In this document: piece by piece, positions 46,901 to 58,159 of the stretch
Layout of the letters: each line of letters begins with the position of its first letter
Numbering within the stretch: the stretch's first letter is position 1
Source: Anthostomella pinea
Lineage: Eukaryota > Ascomycota > Sordariomycetes > Xylariales > Xylariaceae
Direction: 5' to 3'
NCBI GenBank assembly: GCA_963556695.1
Contig: CAUWAG010000004.1
Location: 3,038,001 to 3,102,000, forward strand
DNA length: 64,000 nt
Position numbers and translations under genes: made by a program
Notes under the pieces: generated by a model
Databases searched by the model: none
The model's input: only the letters and a program-made list of their open reading frames with translations
Told to the model about the DNA's origin: nothing

Positions 46901-48985
46901 TGCCACAGGGCATACTCACCACTGAAGCTGAGTGGCTGGCCCATCGGGGCTGCAGGTGAGACCTGTATTCCCGGCCTGAAGGATTCGACCAGCAGATGGC
47001 CCCTGTCCCACAGCGGGCCGTGCTCTGCCGTGGTCAACGCTCTTGTTGCGCCTTTTCTCCCCGTTTCTGGCTATGAAACATGGAGAAGTCGATAGAGAAG
47101 CCAAAGTCTGCCTGCCTGGCGTCTGTCTCATCGACATTGCATTGAGGGCATCTCCAGACTCCAGAGACGGCACGAATGGGCCTTGGGTAAGGAGACCTAC
47201 AGTACTACTGAGCACCCCACAACCGAAACTCCACCCCTTGTAACCGCATTAAGGTATCCCAGAGCGATATCTCAAGGCTGATTCTACTCATACCACCAAC
47301 TCGACCATTTCCCTAACCGCTGATCATAGACGACGCAGCGCAGAGCCGAGTCCTTCCCTCGGGTCATTGCTTCCGTGATAAAACTCGAGATTAGGGGCTT
47401 CTGTCTGACAGGATTGCTGGGCTCGTTCTGTTCCAGACGCTTCGCTTCGGTGCCGGCTTCTACTGTTTGCACCAGACCACCCCATTCCTAGCTTGCGGAG
47501 GGAGATACAGACAAAGGCCTTGTCCTGCCCACCCGTGAGTATGCTGCTGGTATTTTCGTCAACGGCACCGCACCACCCCGCGACTCGGGTCATCCGGCAA
47601 GGATCTCGATATCTTGGGATGCCGGATTCAGGAACGGATACCCATAAGCCGCCAACCTTGCAAGCCTGTCGTGTCAGACGATCCTGCAAACGATGCCATG
47701 TGCGCTCGCTCGTCTGTCCTGTACATACCGGTAAGCCCTCCGTTTATGGCTACACTGCACAGGAGAGGCGCTTCGCAGGTGCATGCATCTGCACTACATG
47801 TAGGTGGGTGGGTGCGCTGCGCCTCTCTTGCCTGTCAGATTGACAATCAGCTTGCCCACGGCCTGTCTCCGAAGTACCGACGCGGACCAGGTGGTCGCCG
47901 GCAACGTATCAACCAGTTGGTGAATGTGTTCGCGAGTCTCGAGTTGCTGTTCTTGACTACCGCCATAGACTTACCGCAAACTATCGGGGGGCTTGCTGAC
48001 CACACACAGTTTGGCAGCGGCAGATGATGGCCATGCAAGTTCTGATACAATGTGCATCGCGTAAGTGGCTTCTTCTTAATCATCGCAATACCCCTCGTGG
48101 CATCATTATTGTCACTCTCGCTCCCTTCCGCACGGCTGCGTCTAGTCCACATGGCCTGGCGTCTACGGAGCAGGAGGTAGGGTTGTTTTCCTTCTAATTA
48201 TGGAGGTCCTGGCACGACCCAGTCTGCCGGGTGCGGGACGTCTTGCCTGCCGTGTGTAGGTGAAGTTACCCAAAGACCGTTCTAGGAAACGGTTGAGATG
48301 TTGATACCACATACACAAAGACGGCATCCACAAGCGCAGGCGGGTGAACCCCCTGTCTCTCCACCAGGGACGGCTGCGCATCTCAGCAAGTAGCTGGTGG
48401 TAGAGGATACAGGCTGCGCGGGAGGAGCTCATATGGGGTGTCACGTATTCTGTACCGCTGCACGCCTACACAGCGTCCGTCATATGGATGCAGTTGGCAG
48501 ATGTACCTGGCAATTCGCGCGACCTCATCCTAAGCCATGCAGGCATGTTCCAGCTGACAGGGGTGACCTCGAAGGAGACCCTACCTGTACGTACACGGTC
48601 AGGACAGCCTGCTCTGCCCCAGCCCGTCCAGCCATGAAAGACGTCTCTCTAGACTTCATCTTTCTCCCTTCATGATGTTGCCCGCGTTTACTCGGCCCCG
48701 GATCTCAATATAGCAATGCCCGCTCAGCCTACCTCTTACCTCTCTATTGGTATCTTCCGTTTCATCGCAGACGGAGGCGCTGCTAGCCATACATCTCCCT
48801 CGAGCCAACCCGAGCGCTATCTGCCGAAAAGGCTGAGAACTCTGTAGCCTTCTTTTACAGAAACCCCTGGCCGTGCAGTCTGACGACCGTTCTGGAGGCT
48901 ATTTCTATCACATCTCTTTATATTTGGCAGGGCTGAGTCGATTACTAAAGATACTCTGGCTTTATTATGAGCCTCCGCACCTGCA
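40921..48985. other. 8-kb region with no supported gene
   Basis: Base composition is ordinary, but no recognisable protein appears on either strand. ORFs of 60-305 codons overlap each other in several frames, which suggests chance. The stretch 42900-43900 is GC-richer and open in frames of both strands, yet I recognise no domain. Short repeats occur at 45240-45270 (CTCACG units), near 45900-45930 (CATCCT) and at 46275-46320 (TGCCCGCC units). The region lies upstream of the large transcription factor gene at 48986 and may be its extended regulatory region. Confidence 0.5.
45240..45272 (+). repeat. Short tandem repeat (CTCACG)n
   Basis: Four to five consecutive CTCACG hexamers followed by related CCACAC units. 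No other feature is attached. Confidence 0.8.
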
Positions 48986-51900
48986 ATGTCTAGACTCTCG
49001 CTTATCATGGACATGGACGAGGACGACCAGAGGATAGATAAAAACTCTGGAGAACCTAGCCCTCACGGTCCATCATCTCGTAGTCACGATCCTTCCCGCA
49101 CGGCAACAACATCGACAACAAGTCATGATAATCCTCAGGACCCAGACAACATACTAGCTCCAGCCCCAACAAGACGGCGTGGCCCCCCTAAAGGTCGTTC
49201 ATCCAAGTCTACAACTACTGCCTTGACACCGTCGCCGTCAACAATAACAACAGCAACGGCACCAACAACCGCTTCAACGTCGTCTCACCCCCCACCTGTC
49301 AGGCGTCCAAGCACAGATAGCACCGAGTCGATGGATCCCACTGGGTACGGAGGCCACGGTCAGAGCTCCTCGTCTTCCAGCATGGCGCCGTCTACTCGGT
49401 CTAATATGCCTATGAGGCCAGTGCCAAACTCTGCCGGCGAGAGCAACCTTCCCGTCAAGTTGACCCCGATCACCGGCCGTGTCAGTAGAGCGAAGAAGGG
49501 TGTGCCTGTCCATACATGTGAAGTATGTAGACCACCAAAGGTAAGTCCCCCAGTCCGGTCCAGAGATATATGAGTCGGCGCTGATGATGATTAGACCTTC
49601 ACAAGAGCGGAGCATCTTAGGTAGGGGCTCAGAACGCCTTCACTACCGTCATGGCACATCACTAATCACCAACCGTAGACGTCATGCACTCAGTCACAAG
49701 ACTCCCGGATACCAGTGCACGTTTCCTGGCTGTGATAAGGCTTTTCACAGAGCAGATCTGCTTACCCGTCATGTCCAGAGACAGTGAGTCTGCGGTCGAT
49801 GCAGAGCATAGTAGAACCCGACTAACCTCGTGGTAGTGAGCAAGATGATAAGTCATCGAAGGGTACTAGTGGAGACATGAGCCGCCGGACATCAGAGGTG
49901 TCGTTCGAGGAAGGTTCCTCCTCTAGAATGGGGGGCTACATGCAACACCCTTCGATGGGTGGTGGCTCGGGCTCTCGTGGCCCCATGAGCGCCCCCTCGG
50001 ATATGTCCCCAGGATCAGCCTACCCTGGTAATACGCCTTCTTACCAGCCAATGAGTAATCAGGGGAGCAGTAGTGGACAGACCCCAATGTCTCCTCCGCA
50101 GCACACCGGCCGGCGTGACAGCCACAGATCGACTTCAGCCGGGCCGTCGCAGGGGCACCACTATGTGTTGTCGTCTCCTCAGCAAATACCTTTCATCAGC
50201 AACCAGCCTCCAAGCATGGAGGGCTCACCCTTGGCAGGGACCACTTTCGGGCTGGAATACCAACAACCACGCACGTTATCTCCATATCCTATGTACATGG
50301 GTCCACAAGGCCTGGTACCCGATCTACCTAGCTTGACAATACCTGACGACAATGTTCCAGGTCTGCTCGCCGCCCACGAAGCATCTCCGTGGGCCTCGTC
50401 CACGCCTGACAGCAACTTCTCCACGCCCTCAGACCCTGGGCAGAGGAGGAACATGCCTCGAAGCTACGGTTCTCCGAGCGGGGACTGGCACGATCCCCAA
50501 ATGTACCAGGCTGGCACCTCCAGCAGCGGGATGGACCCCATCGCGACGACATCAGCTCCCTACTTTGTCAACCCATTCGCTTCGTCGACCGAGCAGTCTT
50601 ACGACCCAATGCTCCTGGCGAATTACGGCGAGCACACCATATTCGACCCGCACTCCCACCCCTATTCTACAGTTCGTAGTCCGACCCCACCGACCGTCAC
50701 CTTGTCCGCTCAATCGGCTGAGAATCTAGTCACCCTTGCAGCACCGTCAATACCGGCCGCGGCGGGGATTCTAGGCCGCCAGAAGGATTCGGCAGGGTTA
50801 GGGTTGTACACTAACGCTGCCTTCCTGACGGCGGTCACGCTGTCGCGGCCGGTCTTGAACGCCATCCCCGAATACCTCGAGCTGTACTGGAAGCGCTTCG
50901 ACACACTCTTCCCCCTGGTCCACCGCCGGAGCTTTGAAACCGCTGCTGACGAGATTCTGCGTTGTGCCATGGCCGCCATGGGCTCGCAGTTCCTCCAAGG
51001 CAAGGAGGATCGCATGAGAGGTAACATTTTGCATGAGTATGCCTGGCAAGAAGTTCAACGTGTAAGCCGGTCACTCCCCGCCCCTTTTACTCTCCTGAAA
51101 AAGTGAGTGCTAAACAGCGAAACCGCAGTTTACGACCTGGAACGTCTCGGTCATGCAAGCGATCCTCCTATGCGAGTTCTACTCACGGTTCCGTGGCCGG
51201 AAAGTGGCGAACAACCGGTCGGCGCCCTTCCAGTCGCTCTACGCGAGGGTGAGTGCCCTGTCTTCTCCTTGTCTTCTCGTTGATTCCCTCACATACTCTG
51301 GTGTCCAGGATCATCTCTTTAGTCTTGTTCTGTCTTCTCCCAGCGACCGTTGGCACCCATACTCAACGTCTTCTTCCTCACAGGTGGCCGACTTCTCAAA
51401 CCCGGACCACGACTATGCCGCCACCGCCGATGCTCGGGCCGAGCAGCACTGGACCGCATGGAGCGAATGGATCGACGCCGAGTCTCGCCGCAGACTTCTC
51501 GCTGCCTGTTTTGCTTTGGATGTCCACGCATCCGTGTACCACGAAAACCACTTTAACCTCCAATTCTCGACACCTACGCCCCCCATCCCCCTGACCAGAC
51601 CCAGCGTGGACCTCTGGGCCGCTCGGTCCCCCGAGGAGTGGGCGGCCCTCCTCGCCTCGGCCGATCCCATGGAGCCCGCCACCCTGCCCGAGGAGAACCT
51701 CACCCCGGATCGCATCGCCACGGCGCCTCCCCTCGACCGCGGCGTGTTCCTGGCCTCCGAGACCCTGCGACTGCCCCGGCGCGCCTCGGCCTCCCAGCTC
51801 GACCTGTCCGTCCCGGTCGACCTATCATCGCCGGCCGCCGAGCGCATCTCCACGCTCTTCCCCGGGCACCCCGTGGCGGCCACCACGCTGGCGCTGCACC

Positions 51901-52619
51901 ACACGCCGCTGCACGACCTGCTCGCCATCAGCGGCGACAGCTGGATCTTCTCCATCAAGATGACCGACCCGACACGTTTCCAGCAGTGCCAGCGGCGGCT
52001 GCTGCAGTGGAGCAACAGCGCGCACGCGGGCGCGGCCGCGGGGTTCGCGGCCAGGGCCCTGCTGGCTTTCCTTGATACTACTACTTCTACGATTTCTTTG
52101 CCTACTAATAATGCTAATGATACTATTACTACGACCACGACCACCCAGCTACAGCCGGTGATGAACACCCGCTCGAAGCAGCGCGAGCGGAAGAGGGAGG
52201 CGGCGGCGGCAAAGAAGCAACAACAAGACCGCGATTGGAATATGGACATCATCTCGGACTATTGGGCCCTTTACACGTGTGCTCTCGTCATCTGGGCGCT
52301 GTGTCACCCCTCGGCGCGCGGCCGTTCCAGCTCCGGGTCTACGTCTGCTACGACCTCCTCGTCGGGCAATGCTACTGCCAACGCCGCGCGAGAGAAAGCA
52401 GATGAGCGCGACGCCCGGGGTTGGCTGGCGCTCGTGGCCGACCTGCAGCGGCCGGACGAGGTGCTGGGTGTACGCGGGCGCCGCGAGGCCGCTGGCGTCG
52501 TGGGAATGGTGAGGCGGAGGCTGGAAGATGAGGTTGCGGGAGGGAAGGGGAGGCTGCTGGTCGATGCGGTGGGCGTGCTGCGGAAGTTGGAGGAGGGCGT
52601 TGGGCGGAGGTGGTTCTAG
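48986..52619 (+). CDS. C2H2 zinc finger plus fungal-specific transcription factor domain regulator
   Basis: Six exons, 48986-49540, 49595-49620, 49679-49783, 49837-51061, 51129-51248 and 51384-52619, encode 1088 aa. The N-terminal about 170 residues are Ser/Thr/Pro-rich. Two C2H2 fingers follow across three introns: CEVCRPPKTFTRAEHLRRHALSH at about 178-200 in a CX2C...HX3H form, and CTFPGCDKAFHRADLLTRHVQRH. One exon is only 26 nt. A long Ser/Gly/Pro/Gln-rich region precedes the fungal_trans-like domain: YWKRFDTLFPLVHRRSF, ILLCEFYSRFRG, then SEWIDAESRRRLLAACFALDVHASVYHENH. Such proteins are nuclear DNA-binding regulators, often of amide, lipid or stress genes; the target set is unknown here. 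The start could also be the ATG at 49007. The finger/fungal_trans combination is a known class and is not itself novel. Confidence 0.9.
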
Positions 52620-53117
52620 GGGCGTTGTGTTTCCTTTTCCTCCTGGGCTTTCGTACTCTTCGTTTCTCGTCTTCTGGGTTTCCTTTTCTGGGTTTTCCTG
52701 TTACTCTTCCTTTTCTATACTTATCTGTCACTTTCCTTGACTAATCTTTTCTCTTTCTATCTTGTATCAACGACTTCTTTTTCTGTCCGGCTCTATCTGT
52801 TCATCTGTCTGCTTATGCTTTTCAACAGGTTGCTTACACCATAGATGCATGACGAAAGGGGGCAGAGGGCCCGGCGGCGCTGATACACTTGTACTACTAG
52901 ACGCATAACATATCATCTGGGGGAACCCGAGGGAGTCAGCGAGGCACCTAGCGAGGCACCTAGCCAAGGCGTTGGTTGAGGATCGGCTATTGCCTGCTTG
53001 TCTTCTTTTGTCCCTGTTATTTCCATCCTCTGGGATATCCCGTTCCTTTACCTGGCTGACTTGCTTTCCTTCGCCTTACTACATTCCCTTTATATACCAG
53101 TCATGGGTGCACAGACG
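52620..53117. other. 3' flank of the transcription factor gene
   Basis: A T/C-rich stretch (52630-52790, runs of TTTCCTTTTC) directly follows the stop codon and probably includes the 3' UTR. No other gene is seen. Confidence 0.4.
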
Positions 53118-53132
53118 GACTGACAGATGGAT

Positions 53133-53397
53133 TTGTTGTTGTTGTAGCATTTAACGCCGGGGGGACTGCCGCGTAGCGGCGTCAACCAGGGACTCCAAGA
53201 GGCCGCTCAGTCGTGCTAGGCTAGGTCTTCTATGTACATACACTGCCCATCTAGCAGGTCAAGTCCGTAGACAGCCACCACACTTAAGCGGTGGATCACA
53301 CCGTGTCCCCCCTCCTCCGAGTGAGGGGAAGTATCGGCTGAGGTCCCAAATGTTAGTTTCAGGGCGCATCTCCAGGTTCAGTGATCTTAGAGCTACA
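53133..53397 (-). mobile_element. Short non-LTR retroelement (5'-truncated LINE end or SINE) with 15-bp target duplication
   Basis: GACTGACAGATGGAT occurs exactly at 53118-53132 and at 53398-53412, bracketing a 265-bp insert. Read on the minus strand, the insert ends GGCGTTAAATGCTACAACAACAACAA, an A-rich short-repeat tail preceded by CCCCCC. The end of the larger LINE at 54518 has the same layout (CCCCCCACGTTAAATACAATCAATC), so the two probably share a 3' end type. No coding sequence is present. Confidence 0.75.
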
Positions 53398-53401
53398 GAC
53401 T

Positions 53402-53431
53402 GACAGATGGATGGATGGATGGATGGATGGA
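53402..53431 (+). repeat. Microsatellite (GATG)n
   Basis: Six or so GATG units directly follow the right-hand target-site copy of the short retroelement, so the insertion landed at the edge of this tract or the tract grew from the duplicated site. Confidence 0.85.
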
Positions 53432-54517
53432 TATGGGAATAAATATCCTGGAACGAGTGACGATGGTCAAGGATGGATGTATAATAGTGTCTGCCATTGG
53501 CAATGGATGGCTACAGATAGAGAGGGCAGCATATGAAGGGAATGAGCACGCTGGTTTTTGCAGCATGTTTTCTTGATGTACTTCACGAATGAAATGTGCC
53601 TTTCGTCGCGGATTCTTTTATCCTTTGCTGGTCGTCGGTCACAGAAGACGATGTGTAACATTAACCATCGGAGAAATACAGGTTGACCTCATAGCTGCTT
53701 AGACAGGCTCTCCCACGCAACCAGGCTGTAATAATGTGACCACCTTACTATCAGGTCCAAACTGGGTATATAGTTGATGGGACGGCCCATGATCGTCAGA
53801 CAGGTGTCACTCCTCCAACACGGCTATCCTGGATGCTCTATCTAGCCTGCGCCTGATTTCCATCAAGAGTCGGTTGGCCGTCCAAGAACAGGTGAGCTTT
53901 CTGGTCCTAGTGTCCGACCACATGACTGCTGCCCTCTGCTCTCGACAGATGCCTTCTGAGAAACGTTCTTAAAAGGGATATCCAAATCAAATGACTCAAG
54001 TTTAGTAGGCGATCAGGCAGCCACTGTACTAAGCGAGACTGATCAGCAGCTGAGAGACACATGGCTTCAAAAGAGATACTAGTTCCCACATATTCGAGGC
54101 ATCAAAACAAGAGAAAACACGAGCGGTAAAGTTTATATGTGGGTGAGTATGCCGGTAGGTGTAAAGGGTTGATCCTCGTAGCTTTTAAGATGCCTCTTTC
54201 TATATTGAGAAGAGGGGGGTAAGAGACAAACGGGGCTTTATATAAAAGCAAGCGTTGACAGGTTTTGGATCTGTTCCCATATATGTATGTCTTGTCAACT
54301 GGTTGTGTAGTCGTGTTGTATCTTCTCTCCTAGTTAGTAGTTGTATGTCCATTTCTTTACTGCGTGGGTGTGCTCCGTATCGGTTCCCGAGGCGCAATTG
54401 ATGAGACCTCGACACGGGAGTAAGGTTAACTGACAGGAAGGAAGATCTGGTTGCGAAAGAGAAAAGATAAAAATTCCGGCATATCGTTGTCTTCACATGC
54501 ATGAACACTGCAGTTGA

Positions 54518-56953
54518 TTGATTGATTGATTGATTGTATTTAACGTGGGGGGTAGCTCCTCAGTAGTGCAAACCACGCCTCCCAGAGCCTCTGTATCGCA
54601 GGGTTGTAGAGGTCTTAAGATAATAAGTACAGTCAGTCCTGCTCATGAGCCCATCCCCGTTGTTGCGGCGGTATGACCTTGGGGTCATCCGTCTGGTCCT
54701 TCAAGAAAAGTTATCTATCGGGGACAGATTGTTAAAAAGAACTTGCTCTTCTCCACGAATTTTGCCCATTCTGTGCTCCTCTCCTCTAAGTATTGTAAAC
54801 AAGCTGTCCTAAGCGAGTACCTAGGCAGCAGCCAGTTTCTTCCCAACCTCTTACAAAAGAAAATGTGTTGTGGTGTTTTCTTCTCACCACAGCTGCAGTG
54901 ATCATTCGAGTCTGTATGCCCAAAGCGTTTATAGTATCTGGCAAAGTCGCCATGTCCAGATCTGGCCGCTAAAAGTCTGTGTAAAGTACTCCTCTTAAAA
55001 GATATAAGGTCTCTTTTAGTTACTATATGTGAGTATACTTCTTGATATCTAGGTTCTGATTGGTCTTTTTACCATTGGTTGAACTCTTTCTTGCTCTTTT
55101 TTTTGAGATCTCTCTTGACCCAAGAGATTATAAGAAGATTTGTTATGTCTGTTTCTAACATGGCACCCTCTTTTGCAAGTGTGTCAGTAGCTTCGTTGCC
55201 ATCAATATTTCTGTGTCCAGGAATCCACTTGACGGTCACTCCAGGAGTGTGTGCTGTGGCAAGTTCTTGAAATCATAGAAAAATGTTCTGTGATGTCTCG
55301 GGTGGAGTCCTATTGAGCCCGTCTACCACTGACGTGTTGTCCAGGCAGATATATAACTGTTTTCCGTGTCTAATTACCCTGGCTGCTGCAAGACCTTGGA
55401 AAGCACCATGGACTTCAGTATCTACTACTTCTGCTTAGAGAAGTCTGCCCTTTCCCCGGTATACTTCTTGTGTAGTGCCGCCTTTTCTGATGGTATAACC
55501 CCATCCAGTGCGGGTTATTCCTTGGTCGTCTAACTGTGATCCATCTGAATAGATGACAAGGTCAATGTTCACGTTTCTCTCCTGTAGCCATTGATTAAAG
55601 AGCTCTGTTTCTTTGTCTTTGTTTTTACGGATTGGGGGCTTCTTCCATAATGGCCTGGTAAGTGTTGGTCTCTGGAAGTTAGGGACTAGCTGGAAGCTCC
55701 TTTGTAGCCTTGTTGGATTCTTGCGAGCTTGTATTTAGAGCCTGCCAACAAGAGGGTATCTCTGGTCTATTCGTCCTAGTCGGAGGCCGTGACGTCGTCT
55801 TATTGACTCTGCAAGAACTCCTGCTGGGGGAATCTGCGATTCAAAGTATAGGATATGTCCAGGGTGTGTTTTCCAGACTGGCAAGATGGCCCTGATTGCT
55901 GTTCGTAGTACGGCATCTATCGTTCCAAGAAGCCCCTTAATACAACATGCTAATGTCCCACCTAAGCTCCCTACTTTCACGATTCCTGGGTACCAGGCCT
56001 CCAGGCCGTGTGTAAGAATAAGAATAATACAAGCTTTCACAGCCCTCTTGATTGACTTTATTGGAAGTCCTTTGACTGTGTTGCATAGTCCTCGAAGGTG
56101 ATTTGTTACCTTATTAGCTTTCTTGGCCCAGTAGGAAACGTGATCTTTGAAGTTTAGTTTTCTATCCAGGAAGACACCCAGCCATCGCATGGAGTCCTTT
56201 GCTATTTTGTTCATTGTCCTGTGGCGGACTGGAGGGTTGTCTGAGTTCTTTTTCCTTAAGAAGTGCATGATTTCAGTTTTGTCAGGGTCAAATTCAATAG
56301 CGTTATTATGTCCCTATTAACTGAGCAAGTAAAGATTTTCAGAAGCCTCTGTAGCTATTTCCTTAAGGTTCTTTCCAATGCAGAGAGTCACTAGGTCGTC
56401 TGCATATCCAAAGCGTCTCTTTTTCATACCAAATTGGGCACAGATTGGCTCTGTATACAGCATGTAAAGGATTGGAGAGGCTGGTGAGCCTTGTGGTAGC
56501 CCACAAGTGAGAGCTTTAATATCGGTCACAATACCTTCAAACCGAACCCTTGCGGACCGCTCGGACATGAATGACTAGACCCATCTTATGAGAAAGCCCG
56601 GCCAGCCCTGTTCTCTCATGCGAACCACTAGCCGTCCCATTAGGGCAGCATCAAAGGCCCCTTTCACATCTGACGTGACTACTGTTGCAACGAGGCCTTG
56701 GTCGAGGGCCTGCTCAATATCGTGTATGAGTGCAGCTACCAGGTCAGTGGCAGAGCGCTTTGGTAAAGCTCCAAAATGTTGTGGAGCTAGAATTCCAAGT
56801 TTGACAACAAACCAGGTAATTCTTTTCGCGATGAGTCGTTCTAGGCCTTTGCCAAGACACGATAATAGCGATATTGGTCTGTAGGCTCTGGGATTGGAAT
56901 AGTCTTTCTTTCCTGGTTTTGGGATCATCACCACCTCAGCTACTTTGAATGGT
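54518..56953 (-). mobile_element. 5'-truncated LINE (Tad1-like non-LTR retrotransposon), defective
   Basis: ACTGCAGTTGA lies exactly at 54507-54517 and 56954-56964 and bounds a 2436-bp insert. On the minus strand it starts inside reverse transcriptase (VAEVVMIPKPGKKD, then RAYRPISLLSCLGKGLERLI, SDVKGAFDAA, LPQGSPASPILYMLY and the catalytic FGYADD). It continues through KLNFKDHVSYWAKKA into an RNase H domain (IYSDGSQLDDQG, LYICLDNTSVVDG, VKWIPGHRNIDGNEATDTLAKEGA) and ends near a Cys-rich tail. It closes with a (CAAT)n 3' tail. Several stops interrupt the frame: one after GFLIRWV (56572-56574), one after NLYLLS (56317-56319), a TAA in the RNase H part near 55436 and a TGA near 55275. CAG-to-TAG and CGA-to-TGA changes would explain several of these. 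The copy cannot make a working protein. Confidence 0.9.
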
Positions 56954-57403
56954 ACTGCAGTTGAGACATGTTGACATGTTGACATGTGCCCGGGCGGCAG
57001 TCGGCTTGTCGGCATGCGCCGGGATCCACACCCACTGTGGGCCATGGCTCGGAAAGATCGTCCAGCGGCTTTACCAAAGCGGGCGGCCACCTGCAGTTGG
57101 TGCTGCGTCAATTTTGTCATTTCCATATCGCATGCAGTAGCAACGCTGTACAGGTAGCATCGTGACTTATTACAATTATTGATCAACGAGAGAAGGCTGA
57201 ACTACTTCACCACAAGGCTGCCCATCTACCACAACATCAACGCCGCCGACGTACCAACCACCCTTCTACCCGCCTGCCCCGGACCACCCGACGAGACTCT
57301 GCATCTCCCGCGCAAATCTCCCCTCTTGTCTGCCAAACCCAATTGCTTGCCAATTGCTTGCCTACCTCCCGCGATCGGCTTCTGCGCAACTCCGCAAACC
57401 AAG

Positions 57404-58159
57404 ATGGCTTCACAGAACAGTGCTGTACGGGGTGCCTCCCATGCCGGACGTCTATGGCGTGCACAATGCGCTGACATTCGTCATAGCCGATCAGCGAAAC
57501 GAGACTGAGACAGATCGCGATGGATGTACGACATCCTCCTCCGTACCAACGCAGAACCCCGCCTCTACCACCCACGGTCAGCAGCTAAGAGGAGAAAACA
57601 CAGGCTTGTCAGGTCGCCATAGGCAGCGCCGACTACTACGAGCACGTCAAGGTTGAGGGCTGGAACTCGTCCATAATCGTACGTCGTCCTCTTTCCACCG
57701 TCATTCAGACACGCGAACAGTAGCGTCCACGCGCTCCTTATCTGTCACCTTGAAATGACAGACACACGACACGGCACTGACGCGGGCTACGCGCACATGC
57801 AGAACTCCATCCTCCGCAACATCATCTCCGAGTCAACGCCCTCGGGCTCGCAGGCCCCGGCGCACAAGTACGTCGTCAACAGCACGATCGTGCAGCACCT
57901 GGTGCCGACGTCGGCCCTCAACAAGCCCCAGGGCGGCAGCGACACGCGCGGCGACGAGCCTCACATCAGCACGAGCAGCGGCAGCGGCGACGGGGCCACG
58001 GCCACGAACGGCAAGCCCCACGTCGGCCGCCGCGGCATGCACTCGGCCACCCAGGCCTTCTGGAACGAGAAAACGGACGGCATGTGGAGCTTCAAGTACG
58101 ATGGCGGCGAGGGCAAGGGCATGGACGTCGTCATCAGCGTCATCTGGATCGGCATATAG
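57404..58159 (+). CDS. Dynein light chain, Tctex-1 family
   Basis: Four exons, 57404-57424, 57487-57525, 57604-57678 and 57803-58159, encode 163 aa with consistent phase. The N-terminus reads MASQNSAPISETRLRQIAMD, joined to ACQVAIGSADYYEHVKVEGW, then NSSIINSILRNIISEST. The beta-strand region contains HKYVVNSTIVQHL, then GMHSATQAFWNEKTDGMWSFKY and MDVVISVIWIGI. These match the Tctex-1 fold, which binds dynein intermediate chain and cargo. An extended Gly/Asp/Ser loop of about 40 residues (GGSDTRGDEPHISTSSGSG) sits between the first strands. The first exon is only 21 nt, and 39- and 75-nt exons follow. The ATG at 57755 opens the same frame but lies in the third intron. The gene begins 450 bp from the LINE insertion, which lies upstream of it. 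Confidence 0.92.

Noticed and set aside
51413..52252. 279-codon minus-strand ORF
   Set aside because: Antisense of the transcription factor's last exon.
53402..53431. CRISPR-like or satellite array
   Set aside because: Only a tetranucleotide microsatellite; the organism is eukaryotic and there are no spacers.
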